From Pseudomonas sp. WJP1 (GTDB taxonomy: Bacteria; Pseudomonadota; Gammaproteobacteria; Pseudomonadales; Pseudomonadaceae), in NCBI RefSeq assembly GCF_028471945.1, contig NZ_CP110128.1, positions 2,840,501 to 2,904,500 on the forward strand: 64,000 nt of DNA, given 5' to 3'. The notes below the pieces were generated by a model. It saw only the letters and a list, made by a program, of their open reading frames with translations. It searched no databases and was not told the DNA's origin. Positions 45,055 to 53,269 of the stretch are shown in pieces (positions within the stretch are counted from its first letter, which is position 1; every line of letters begins with the position of its first letter). Both the position numbers and the translations under genes were made by a program.

Positions 45055-45777
45055 ATGGCAACGAAAGATCTCGAATCCCAAGCTTCCTCCGAACTGCCTG
45101 TTGACCGTAAGGCCGTACTGGGAGAGACGCTGCGGCGCCGTATCCTGAGCATGGAGCTGGCGCCCGGTGCCGTCGTTGACGAGCTGGCCTTGTGTGACGA
45201 ATTCGGACTTTCCCGTCCCCCGGTGCGCGAGCTGATGCGCCAGATGGCTGCTGAAGGCTATATCGACCTTGAAGCGAACCGGGCCGCCCGGGTGTCGTCG
45301 ATGAACTATCAATCGCTGCGCAGCTTTTTCCTGGCGGCCCCCTTGATCTACATCGCGACCACCCAACTGGCCGCCACGCACGCGAGGCCATCGGAGATTG
45401 CCGAGCTCAAGCGCATCCAGGAATGTTTCCGCGAAGCCATCGAGGAAAAGGATGTCGAGAAACGCGTGCTGTACAACGATGAATTCCATTTGCAGATCGG
45501 CAAGATGGCGCATAACGCTTATTTGATGCCGAGCCTGCAGCGTTTGTTGATCGACCATGCACGCCTGGGGAAGATCTTTTATCGCCACCCAACGACCGTC
45601 GATATGCAGGAAGACCTGAAGTTGGCGACCCAGCAGCATGACGAAATGATCGCCGCTATTGAAAACCATGATCCGGCCCAGGCGGGCGATATCGTGCGGG
45701 CGCACCTTGAACTGTCGCGCCGCCGGATGTCCGAATACGCCGCACCGGAAGGGTTGGAAGTCGCCATTAATTTTTGA
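45055..45777 (+). CDS. GntR family (FCD-type) transcriptional regulator
   Basis: A 240-residue protein starting at ATG 45055 (TAAGG upstream); the earlier in-frame start is unsupported. The N-terminal winged HTH includes LRRRILSMELAPGAVVDE and FGLSRPPVRELMRQMAAEGY. The C-terminal all-helical FCD domain has NDEFHLQIGKMAHN and QHDEMIAAIENHD, with the Asp/His positions that usually hold a metal and a carboxylate ligand. It lies between the GlxA regulator and the FAD oxidase, and is likely a local repressor. Confidence 0.87.
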   Translation: MATKDLESQASSELPVDRKAVLGETLRRRILSMELAPGAVVDELALCDEFGLSRPPVRELMRQMAAEGYIDLEANRAARVSSMNYQSLRSFFLAAPLIYIATTQLAATHARPSEIAELKRIQECFREAIEEKDVEKRVLYNDEFHLQIGKMAHNAYLMPSLQRLLIDHARLGKIFYRHPTTVDMQEDLKLATQQHDEMIAAIENHDPAQAGDIVRAHLELSRRRMSEYAAPEGLEVAINF

Positions 45778-45803
45778 TAGGCCGCCGGTTCTACTTGCAT
45801 AAG

Positions 45804-45870
45804 CACTTCACATGAAGTGATTTGATCGATGCAGACGGGCGGCTTATAGCACTATAAAAAACCCGGGTTT
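45804..45870. promoter_or_regulatory. two palindromes upstream of the FAD oxidoreductase
   Basis: CACTTCA-CA-TGAAGTG (45804-45819) is a perfect 7-bp dyad and a good operator candidate for the neighbouring regulators. AAACCCGGGTTT (45859-45870) is a perfect 12-base palindrome only 5 nt before the ATG, in the place where a ribosome site would be expected. No Shine-Dalgarno sequence is visible. Confidence 0.45.
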
Positions 45871-45875
45871 CGACA

Positions 45876-47195
45876 ATGGCAAAGATCAGATACACACCGG
45901 CAGATGATTCTACTTGCGGCTGGTTTCACCTTAGCCAGCCCAGGGTGGCCCGTGCGTCCCACTCTGGCAACCGCTCGGCCCGCTGGGTCGTGGTGGGTGC
46001 TGGTTTCACCGGACTTGCGGCGGCGCGTCAGCTGGCGCTGAATTTTCCTGATGACGAGATCGTGCTGATCGAGGCCCAGGAAGTGGGTTATGGCGCCTCC
46101 GGAAGAAACGCCGGCTTCGCCATTGACCTGCCACACGATATCGGCGCTGACGACTATATCGGTGATATCAAGACCGCCAAAATCAGCATGGAATTGAACC
46201 TGATGGGTCAATCCATTTTGAAAGATCTCGTTGAAAAACACCGCATCGACTGTCAGTTTCGCCTGTGCGGAAAGTATCAGGCCGCCATCGAGAACAGAGG
46301 CATAGCGGTGCTGGATGCCTACCGTCGTGGCCTGGACAAGCTGGGCCAGGAATACCAGGTGATCGAAGAACAGGACTTGCCGAACCACATCGGCACGCAC
46401 TTCTATCGCAAGGCCCTGTTTACCCCGGGCACGGCCCTGATCCAGCCCGCGGCACTGGTCAAGGGCCTGGCCGACAGCTTGCCCGCCAACGTCACGCTTT
46501 ACGAAAACACCCCGATTACCGGCGTCGAGTACGGCGATAAAACCATTCTGACCCACAGCGCCGGTCGTATCGTTGCGGACAAACTGCTCCTGACCAACAA
46601 CGCGTTCGCCATGAGCTTCGGCTTTTTGAAGGGGCGCATGCTGCCGATTTTCACTTACGCGAGCCTGACCCGACCGCTGACGGAGCAAGAGCAGGCGCGA
46701 TTGGGTGGCTTGCCTTATTGGGGCGTGATTCCCGCTGATCCTTTTGGCACGACCTTGCGCCGCACAACCGACAATCGCCTGCTGGTGCGCAACAGCTTCA
46801 GTTTCAATGCCGATGGCCGCAGTCATCAGAAGTACCTGCAGCGGTTCAAACGACGGCACATAGAGTCTTTCGAACGCCGCTTCCCGATGCTCCCCGAGGT
46901 CAATTTCGAATACACCTGGGGCGGTTCGCTGGCGTTGTCCAGAAATCACATGGCGCACTTCGGCCAGCTGGCAAACAACGTCTATGGCGCCCTGTGTTGC
47001 AACGGGCTGGGTGTTACCCGGGGAACGGTGACGGGCACATTGCTGGCCGACTGGCTGGCGGGCAAAAAGAGTCATCTCACGGACTTTCTCCTGTCCTCCC
47101 CGGGGCCGAACAGAAACCCGCCTGAGCCGATCCTTTCAGCGGGCGTCAATATGAACTTGCTGTGGGGTCAATGCCGGGCAGGAAGGGAAAGCTGA
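45876..47195 (+). CDS. FAD-dependent oxidoreductase (DAO family)
   Basis: A 439-residue flavoprotein with the dinucleotide motif VVVGAGFTGLAAARQ (residues ~38-52), GYGASGRNAGFAIDL shortly after, and a late WGGSLALSRNHM and CCNGLGVTRGT. It belongs to the glycine oxidase/D-amino-acid dehydrogenase/PuuB-like group. In a hydroxyproline-type route it would oxidise the D-imino acid to the pyrroline; gamma-glutamylputrescine oxidase-like activity is an alternative. No ribosome site is evident. Confidence 0.83.
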   Translation: MAKIRYTPADDSTCGWFHLSQPRVARASHSGNRSARWVVVGAGFTGLAAARQLALNFPDDEIVLIEAQEVGYGASGRNAGFAIDLPHDIGADDYIGDIKTAKISMELNLMGQSILKDLVEKHRIDCQFRLCGKYQAAIENRGIAVLDAYRRGLDKLGQEYQVIEEQDLPNHIGTHFYRKALFTPGTALIQPAALVKGLADSLPANVTLYENTPITGVEYGDKTILTHSAGRIVADKLLLTNNAFAMSFGFLKGRMLPIFTYASLTRPLTEQEQARLGGLPYWGVIPADPFGTTLRRTTDNRLLVRNSFSFNADGRSHQKYLQRFKRRHIESFERRFPMLPEVNFEYTWGGSLALSRNHMAHFGQLANNVYGALCCNGLGVTRGTVTGTLLADWLAGKKSHLTDFLLSSPGPNRNPPEPILSAGVNMNLLWGQCRAGRES

Positions 47196-47372
47196 TCAAG
47201 TAACAACTTATAGATAACCCAGTAATTAAAACCATTGATTGGAAGTTTTTAGTTCTATTGGCGCGTCCATGGAGGCTGATTGTTTCTGGTCGAGACGGTT
47301 TTCGTTCACCCGGATTTTGGGTTTTCGTTAGCCGCTGAGTTGAAAACATCCCTGACAGTTGGAGAGCAAATC

Positions 47373-48278
47373 ATGAAATTCGAAGGCATCTACACCCCGG
47401 CAATCACGCCCCTGACCGCCAGCGGTGACATCGACAAAGCGGCATTCGCCGAAGTGCTCGAGTACCTGATCGAGTCCAAGGTGCACGGCATCATCATCGG
47501 TGGCTCCACCGGTGAGTACTACGCCCATACCTCGCAGGAGCGCATCGAGCTGGCGACCCAGGCCAAGGACGTCATCGGCACACGCTTGCCCCTGGTGATC
47601 GGCACCGGCGCCATCCGCACCGAAGACTCGGTCGAATACGCCAAGGCCGCCCGCGCCATCAAGGCCGATGCCATCCTGGTGGGTTCGCCGCCGTACGCGC
47701 TGCCGACCGAAAAAGAAAACGCCATCCACGCGTTGACCGTCGACCGTGCCGCCGACCTGCCGATCATGCTCTACAACTACCCGGCGCGCATGGGCGTGAG
47801 CATGGGCCCGGAGTATTTCGCCGCGGTGGCCGAGAGCAAGAACATCGTCGCCATCAAGGAAAGCTCCGGCGACATGGCCCAGGTGCACCGCCTGGCGCGG
47901 GACTACCCGAACATCAGCCTGTCCTGCGGCTGGGATGACCAGGCCCTGGAGTTCTTCGCTTGGGGCGCGCGCAGCTGGGTGTGTGCCGGCTCGAACTTCA
48001 TCCCGCGCGAGCACGTGGCCTTGTATGAAGCCTGCGTGGTGGAAAAGGACTTCGATAAAGGCCGCAAGATCATGAGTGCCTTCATGCCCCTGATGGACTT
48101 CCTGGAAAGCGGCAAGTTTGTCCAGTCGATCAAGGTGGGTTGCGAGTTGAACGGCCTGCGCACCGGCAGTGTGCGTTCGCCGCTGCAGCCGATGTACGAG
48201 CACGAAAAACAGGCCCTGCAGGAGATCATCACCACGCTGAAACGTGAGGTCGCCCAGGTGACCGGGAGCGCAAAATGA
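47373..48278 (+). CDS. DapA-family (dihydrodipicolinate synthase-like) aldolase/deaminase
   Basis: A 301-residue TIM-barrel protein starting at ATG 47373 (GGAGAG upstream). The Schiff-base lysine is Lys162 in IVAIKESSGD and the conserved tyrosine is Tyr134 in IMLYNYPAR; GGSTGEYY covers the carboxylate-binding loop. In hydroxyproline catabolism a DapA-family enzyme deaminates 1-pyrroline-4-hydroxy-2-carboxylate to 2-oxoglutarate semialdehyde, and the order of genes here fits that step. It overlaps the dehydrogenase gene by 4 bp. Confidence 0.85.
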   Translation: MKFEGIYTPAITPLTASGDIDKAAFAEVLEYLIESKVHGIIIGGSTGEYYAHTSQERIELATQAKDVIGTRLPLVIGTGAIRTEDSVEYAKAARAIKADAILVGSPPYALPTEKENAIHALTVDRAADLPIMLYNYPARMGVSMGPEYFAAVAESKNIVAIKESSGDMAQVHRLARDYPNISLSCGWDDQALEFFAWGARSWVCAGSNFIPREHVALYEACVVEKDFDKGRKIMSAFMPLMDFLESGKFVQSIKVGCELNGLRTGSVRSPLQPMYEHEKQALQEIITTLKREVAQVTGSAK

Positions 48279-49768
48279 CTGGCCTTCTCAGCGCGGCTGA
48301 ATACGCCGCCATTGCCCGGGAATTGAAGTTCCCGACCCGCTCCTTCGTCAATGGCGAGGCCTACATCTCGTTGTCGGGCAACACCTTCACCACGACCAAT
48401 CCGGCGACCGATGAAGTGCTGGCCGAGATCACCGCCTGCAATGCCCAGGACGTTGACTTCGCCGTGGCCAAGGCCAAGGCGGCCTTTGAAGACGGTCGCT
48501 GGCACAAGCTGAGCCCCGGCGAGCGCAAGAAAGTGCTGTTGCGCTTTGCCGACCTGGTGGAGCAGAACGCCCACGAGCTGGCGGTGCTGGAAAGCCTGGA
48601 CAGCGGCAAGCCGGTGCGCGAATGCCAACTCACGGATGTGCCGGAAACCATTCACACCCTGCGTTGGCATGCCGAGCTGATCGACAAGATCTACGACAAC
48701 ACGGCACCGGTCGGCAACGGCGCCTTGACCCTGGTGGTGCGTGAAGCCATCGGTGTGGTCGGCCTGGTGCTGCCGTGGAACTTCCCGCTGCTGATGCTGG
48801 CCTGGAAGATCGGCCCGTCCCTGGCCGCCGGTTGCTCGATCATCGTCAAGCCGGCCAAGGAAACCACCCTGACCGCGTTGCGGGTCGCCGAGCTGGCGTT
48901 CGAAGCCGGTGTACCGGCCGGTGTGTTCAACGTGCTGTCCGGCGGTGGCGGTGAAGTCGGGGAGCCGCTGGGCCGGCACATGGACGTGTCGATGGTCAGC
49001 TTCACCGGTTCCACGGCGACTGGGCGGCGCTTCCTCAACTATGCGGCGGATTCCAACCTCAAGCGCATCGTGCTGGAGTGCGGCGGCAAGAACCCGGCCG
49101 TGGTCATGAAGGACGTGGCAGACCTCGACTCGGTCGCCAGCCACGTGGTCAACGGCGCGTTCTGGAACATGGGCGAAAACTGCTCCGCCTCCTCGCGCCT
49201 GATCGTGCATGCCGACATCAAGGACGAACTGCTCAAGCGCATCGGCGTGCAGATGCTGGAATGGAAAATGGGCAGCCCCCTGGACCCGGAAAACCGCCTG
49301 GGCGCCATGGTCAGCCGGGCGCATTACGAGAAAGTCCGCTCCTACCTCGAGCAGGCTGGCCTCGAGAAACTGCGGGTGGTGTTCGGCGGCAACACCCAGG
49401 GCGACATCTTCGTCGAGCCTACCGTGGTCGATGGCGTGGGCACCGATAGCAAGCTGTTCCAGGAGGAGATCTTCGGCCCGGTGCTCGCCGTCACGACCTT
49501 CACCACCCTCGACGAAGCCATCACCCTGGCTAATGACTCGGTGTATGGCCTGGCGGCCTCGGTCTACACCGACAACCTGCGCCACGCCATCAAGCTGTCG
49601 CGTGAAATCCGCGCCGGCATCGTCACGGTCAACTGCTTCGGTGAAGGCGATGCCTCGACACCGTTTGGCGGGTACAAGGAGTCCGGGTTTGGCGGGCGCG
49701 ACAAGTCCATCTGGGCGCACGATCAGTACACCGAGATCAAGACGATCTGGATTGATGCTTCTGAGTAA
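48275..49768 (+). CDS. NAD(P)-dependent aldehyde dehydrogenase of the hydroxyproline-type block
   Basis: A 497-residue ALDH: PWNFPLLMLAWKIGPSLA, FTGSTATGRRFL, LECGGKNPAVVM with the catalytic Glu, and nucleophile Cys in NMGENCSASSRL. It resembles PuuC-type gamma-glutamyl aminobutyraldehyde dehydrogenases. Translationally coupled to the DapA-family gene (ATGA overlap), it would oxidise the semialdehyde formed there; 2-oxoglutarate semialdehyde is the best guess. Confidence 0.88.
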   Translation: MTGLLSAAEYAAIARELKFPTRSFVNGEAYISLSGNTFTTTNPATDEVLAEITACNAQDVDFAVAKAKAAFEDGRWHKLSPGERKKVLLRFADLVEQNAHELAVLESLDSGKPVRECQLTDVPETIHTLRWHAELIDKIYDNTAPVGNGALTLVVREAIGVVGLVLPWNFPLLMLAWKIGPSLAAGCSIIVKPAKETTLTALRVAELAFEAGVPAGVFNVLSGGGGEVGEPLGRHMDVSMVSFTGSTATGRRFLNYAADSNLKRIVLECGGKNPAVVMKDVADLDSVASHVVNGAFWNMGENCSASSRLIVHADIKDELLKRIGVQMLEWKMGSPLDPENRLGAMVSRAHYEKVRSYLEQAGLEKLRVVFGGNTQGDIFVEPTVVDGVGTDSKLFQEEIFGPVLAVTTFTTLDEAITLANDSVYGLAASVYTDNLRHAIKLSREIRAGIVTVNCFGEGDASTPFGGYKESGFGGRDKSIWAHDQYTEIKTIWIDASE

Positions 49769-49787
49769 AGGGGCAGATCGACACATT

Positions 49788-49818
49788 CATCCCGATCATC
49801 CGCAAGGAAATCGGGATG
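49788..49818. terminator. hairpin after the aldehyde dehydrogenase gene
   Basis: CATCCCGAT and ATCGGGATG form a 9-bp perfect stem with a 13-base loop, 20 bp past the ALDH stop. No T-tract follows, so it is an RNA 3'-end hairpin candidate only. Confidence 0.45.
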
Positions 49819-49962
49819 ACTGCGTATCGCAACGTATCCGCCATTCACAAAGCTACAGTCGCATACAAAAACCGGGGTGACAGGACACGAAGGGGTTACA
49901 CGGCGAGCGCGTAATGCAACCGCCGCCTAACGGCTTTACCTTGCGCACACTGGAGAATCACC

Positions 49963-50412
49963 ATGTCCCGAACCCCCACCCGCTACGCGGCAGGCCTGCT
50001 CGGCGTTGCCCTTGTCACTGCGACCCTGACTGCTTTCACCGGCCTTGCCCAAGCCCAGGAGGCGGGCCAGCCCCCGGCAAAAAACTGGCAGGCCGGTCTC
50101 AAGCGCACGGACCTGGTACGCCGTGACCTGGATGTCGCCGGGCGCGAAGTCATCCAGGTGCGCGTTGATTTCGATCCGGGCGTGGTGTCGCCGAAACATT
50201 CGCACCCCGGGGTAGAAGTGGCCTATGTCATCGACGGCACCTTCGAATACCAACTCGAAGGGCAACCGCCCGTTACGCTCAAGGCCGGCGACTCCCTGTA
50301 CATCCCGGCCGGCACCGCCCATGTGGCCAAGAACGTCGGCCAGGGCAAGGCGTCGGAACTGGCGACCTACATCGTCAAGAAAGACACGCCGCTGGTGAAA
50401 CTGGAGCAGTAA
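49963..50412 (+). CDS. secreted cupin-domain protein
   Basis: A 149-residue protein with signal peptide (hydrophobic LLGVALVTATLTAF, cut after AQA). A single cupin domain follows: PKHSHPGVEVAYVIDG (metal His/His/Glu) and LYIPAGTAHVAKNVG (second His). It is a small periplasmic metal-binding fold of unknown reaction. Convergent with the MFS gene, whose stop lies 6 bp away. Confidence 0.83.
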   Translation: MSRTPTRYAAGLLGVALVTATLTAFTGLAQAQEAGQPPAKNWQAGLKRTDLVRRDLDVAGREVIQVRVDFDPGVVSPKHSHPGVEVAYVIDGTFEYQLEGQPPVTLKAGDSLYIPAGTAHVAKNVGQGKASELATYIVKKDTPLVKLEQ

Positions 50413-50418
50413 ACGCTT

Positions 50419-51681
50419 CTACCGCGCGTCAGCCTGCCTGCGCCACGCGATCAGGCAGGCGACGACGATCAGCCCCAACGCCACCACAAAGGTGGTGCGC
50501 ATAGCGCTGGCAATGGCCTGCGGGTGCGCGGTGCCGATGTCGGCCGCCTTTGAGGCCAGGGCGAAAACGGCGCCCAACGCCGAAGCCCCGGTGACCAGGC
50601 CCAGATTGCGCGACAGGTTGAGCAGGCCGGACACCACACCACGTTGGTCGGCCGGCACGTCGAGCATGACGGCGGTGTTGTTGGCGGTCTGGAATACCGC
50701 GTAGCCCAGGGTGACGACGATCATGGGCGCGAGGTAGCCGCCGACGCCGAACGACTCGGGCACGATCGACAACATCAAGCAGCCAAGCGCCATGCCCACA
50801 AGCCCGGCGAGAGTCATGCCAGGTGCACCGCAACGGTCGACGACGCGCCCGGCGGGCACACCGGTCAGCGCGGCGACCAGCGGCCCGACCGACAACACCA
50901 GGCCGATCTCCACAGCCGTCAACCCCAGGGTCTGCGAGAGGTAGAACGGCCCGACCAGCAGCGTGGTCATCATCACGCTCGTCACCAGCAGGCTCATGGC
51001 GAGGCTGCCACTGAGTCGCGTATCGCGAAACAGGGTCCGTAACAGCGTGCCCAGCGAATCGAAACTCGTACGCCCGGTTGTCGCGGGGCGATCCTCGGGC
51101 AAGTAGCGTTGCGCGAGCAGCCATGTCGACAGACCCAGGGGCACGCAGACGAGGAACATCGAGCGCCAGCCGAATTCGCCGATCAGCACACCCCCGAGCG
51201 CCGGGCCCATCGCGGTACCGATGGCCGACATGGTTCCCAACAGGCCCATGGCGCCACCGGTCTTGCCCTTGGCCACCGTCTCGCCGACAAACGCGATGGT
51301 CAGCGTCATCATGACCGCCGCGCCCAGGCCTTGCAGTGCCCGGGCAGCGATCAACAGGCCCAGATTGGGCGCCAGGCCGCACAAGGCCGACGCCAATGTA
51401 AACAGGGCAATGCCCCACAGCAGCAACCGGCGCCGGCCGACAAGGTCACCGAGTCGACCGACACTGACGATCAAGGTGGTAATGGCCAGCAGGTAGGCGA
51501 TGACGACCCACTGCACCTGTTGAAAGGACGCGCTGAACGCCTGGGTCAGGGATGGCAAGCCGACGTTGGCGATGCTGGTGCCCAGCGATGACAACAACAT
51601 CGCCAGCGACAGGCTGGCCAGCGCCCCTTTCACCGACGACGTCCGTTGAGCGACTGCCGCGATCGCAGAACTGTCATTCAT
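50419..51681 (-). CDS. MFS efflux-type transporter
   Basis: A 420-residue protein starting at ATG 51681 (GAGGG 5 nt upstream). It has about twelve hydrophobic segments, the loop GRLGDLVGRRRLLL between segments 2 and 3, and GPALGGVLIGEFGWR, the antiporter motif C region. This places it among drug-H+ antiporters. It diverges from a LysR gene, its probable regulator. Substrate unknown. Confidence 0.85.
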   Translation of the reverse strand: MNDSSAIAAVAQRTSSVKGALASLSLAMLLSSLGTSIANVGLPSLTQAFSASFQQVQWVVIAYLLAITTLIVSVGRLGDLVGRRRLLLWGIALFTLASALCGLAPNLGLLIAARALQGLGAAVMMTLTIAFVGETVAKGKTGGAMGLLGTMSAIGTAMGPALGGVLIGEFGWRSMFLVCVPLGLSTWLLAQRYLPEDRPATTGRTSFDSLGTLLRTLFRDTRLSGSLAMSLLVTSVMMTTLLVGPFYLSQTLGLTAVEIGLVLSVGPLVAALTGVPAGRVVDRCGAPGMTLAGLVGMALGCLMLSIVPESFGVGGYLAPMIVVTLGYAVFQTANNTAVMLDVPADQRGVVSGLLNLSRNLGLVTGASALGAVFALASKAADIGTAHPQAIASAMRTTFVVALGLIVVACLIAWRRQADAR

Positions 51682-51742
51682 GTTGTCCCTCTTTTCCTGG
51701 CCACTCCCGATTGGAGCTATCAGAAATCTACGCCGGGACATA

Positions 51743-51794
51743 ATATGGCGGAAGGCGCATGGATTGCACTTGATACGTGCACATGACGCCATAT
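51743..51794. promoter_or_regulatory. candidate LysR operators between MFS and lysR genes
   Basis: ATATGGCG (51743-51750) is mirrored by CGCCATAT (51787-51794), and between them TGCAC-N7-GTGCA (51765-51781) is a second dyad. Nested dyads in a 134-bp divergent gap fit LysR binding. Confidence 0.45.
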
Positions 51795-51815
51795 CAGCCG
51801 ACCCTGAGGCCATGC

Positions 51816-52706
51816 ATGTCCACACCCGATTTCAACCTGCTGATCACCCTCGATGCCTTGCTGGCAGAAGGTAGTGTCGCCCGCGCCGCCAAACGCTTGC
51901 GTTTGAGCCCATCGGCGATGAGCAGGGCGTTGGCGCGCTTGCGTGAAACCACCGGCGATCCGCTGCTGGTCAGGGCCGGTCGCGGCCTGGTGCCTACACC
52001 ACGCGCGCTGGAGTTGCGTGAGCGGGTCGGTCAGTTGGTGCAGGAGGCGCAAGCGGTGCTGCGCCCAGCCGAGCGACCCGATCTCATGCACGTGTCGCGC
52101 ACATTCACCTTGCGCACCAGCGAAGGTTTTGTCGAAAACTTCGGCGCCGCGCTGATCGCCCGCATCGCCGACCAGGCACCAGGCATCCGCCTGCGCTTCA
52201 TGCACAAGGCCGACAAGGACAGCACTGCCCTGCGCGACGGCACGGTCGATCTGGAAACCGGCGTGGTGGGTCAGGCCGCGGGCCCGGAACTGCGTACCCA
52301 AGGGTTGTTCCGCGACCGTTTCATCGGCGTGGTGCGCGCGGGGCATCCGTTGTGCGAGGGTGAGATGTCGCCCGCACTTTTCGCCGCGCACAGTCATATC
52401 AGCGTGTCACGGCGGGGAGTGGAGAAGGGGCCGATCGATGAAGCCCTGGAGTCGCTCGGTCTGCAGCGGCACATCGCGACCATGGTCGCCGGTTTCTCGA
52501 CGGCGCTGGCGCTTGCCCGATCCTGCGATCTGATTGCCAGTGTGCCCGAGCGCCATACCGCCAACCTGCGCTCAGGCATGCACAGCTTTGCACTGCCGCT
52601 GTCGCTGCCGGAAATTACCGTGGCGATGCTTTGGCATCCACGGCTGGATGCCGATCCAGTGCATCGATGGTTGCGCGAATGCCTGAGGGAAGTTTGTGCG
52701 CAATAA
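51816..52706 (+). CDS. LysR family transcriptional regulator
   Basis: A 296-residue LysR protein starting at ATG 51816 (TGAGG 6 nt upstream); two earlier in-frame starts lack support. The HTH reads LITLDALLAEGSVARAAKRL and SPSAMSRALARLRETTG. The effector-binding half is of the NodD/NahR-like kind (VSRTFTLRTSEGFVENFG). It diverges from the MFS gene. Confidence 0.88.
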   Translation: MSTPDFNLLITLDALLAEGSVARAAKRLRLSPSAMSRALARLRETTGDPLLVRAGRGLVPTPRALELRERVGQLVQEAQAVLRPAERPDLMHVSRTFTLRTSEGFVENFGAALIARIADQAPGIRLRFMHKADKDSTALRDGTVDLETGVVGQAAGPELRTQGLFRDRFIGVVRAGHPLCEGEMSPALFAAHSHISVSRRGVEKGPIDEALESLGLQRHIATMVAGFSTALALARSCDLIASVPERHTANLRSGMHSFALPLSLPEITVAMLWHPRLDADPVHRWLRECLREVCAQ

Positions 52707-52714
52707 GCACTTGC

Positions 52715-52972
52715 TCAGAAGTGATTGTGACGGGCACTGGCGGCGAACTCAGTCGCCAGCAAATGCTCGGCCAGCACATCATTGAGAAAGCGGAACTGAT
52801 CGTTGAGCCCGACCACTTCGTTGCTGAAGTGATGACCGGCTGCCGGAATCAGCAGCGCCTCGAATTTTTCGTCGAACATCAGGGTCAATACTTTACGAGA
52901 CTCGAATTGCTGCGAGTAGTAGTTGTTGCCGAACACCGGGAAGCTCACGGCCAGGGTGACGTTGGTGATCAT
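52715..52972 (-). CDS. hypothetical protein, 85 aa
   Basis: The product begins MITNVTLAVSFPVFGNNYYS and ends FAASARHNHF; it looks soluble and has no family I recognise. Its ATG overlaps the stop of a 30-residue membrane peptide gene (ATGA), which has a strong ribosome site, so the pair is probably translated together. The stop lies 8 bp past the end of the convergent LysR gene. Confidence 0.55.
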   Translation of the reverse strand: MITNVTLAVSFPVFGNNYYSQQFESRKVLTLMFDEKFEALLIPAAGHHFSNEVVGLNDQFRFLNDVLAEHLLATEFAASARHNHF

Positions 52973-53061
52973 GACGCGTGCTCCTCGGAAAGGACGAACC
53001 AGCCGAATACGCTCAACGTGAAGGCCGTCAGGGCCAGGCAGGTCAGGAGATGGATCAGCAT
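52969..53061 (-). CDS. 30-residue single-pass membrane peptide
   Basis: The minus-strand ATG at 53061 has GGAGGG 8 nt upstream. The product reads MLIHLLTCLALTAFTLSVFG followed by WFVLSEEHAS: one membrane helix with a short charged tail. It overlaps the following 85-residue gene by 4 bp. Small single-pass proteins of this kind often accompany respiratory or transport complexes, but no such complex is next to it. Confidence 0.6.
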   Translation of the reverse strand: MLIHLLTCLALTAFTLSVFGWFVLSEEHAS

Positions 53062-53269
53062 GGTTCGACCCTCCGCTACAGGGTTTGGGTGTTGGGTTGA
53101 AGTTGATCCTACGCTGTCGGCTGGTGGGCGGAAGGCATTCGTGGCGATGGTGAATATCGATGGGAGTGATGGTCGGTTCCGGGCGAGTAACCGCCGCGAC
53201 CTATACTCAAACCAGGGGCCTTAAAGCGCCGGACATGCCGCTCGGTGCACATTTCAGGAAAGCGCAATC

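Noticed and set aside
47903..49786. 627-residue minus-strand frame opposite the DapA-family and ALDH genes
   Set aside because: Spans two well-supported genes on the other strand and shows no domain.
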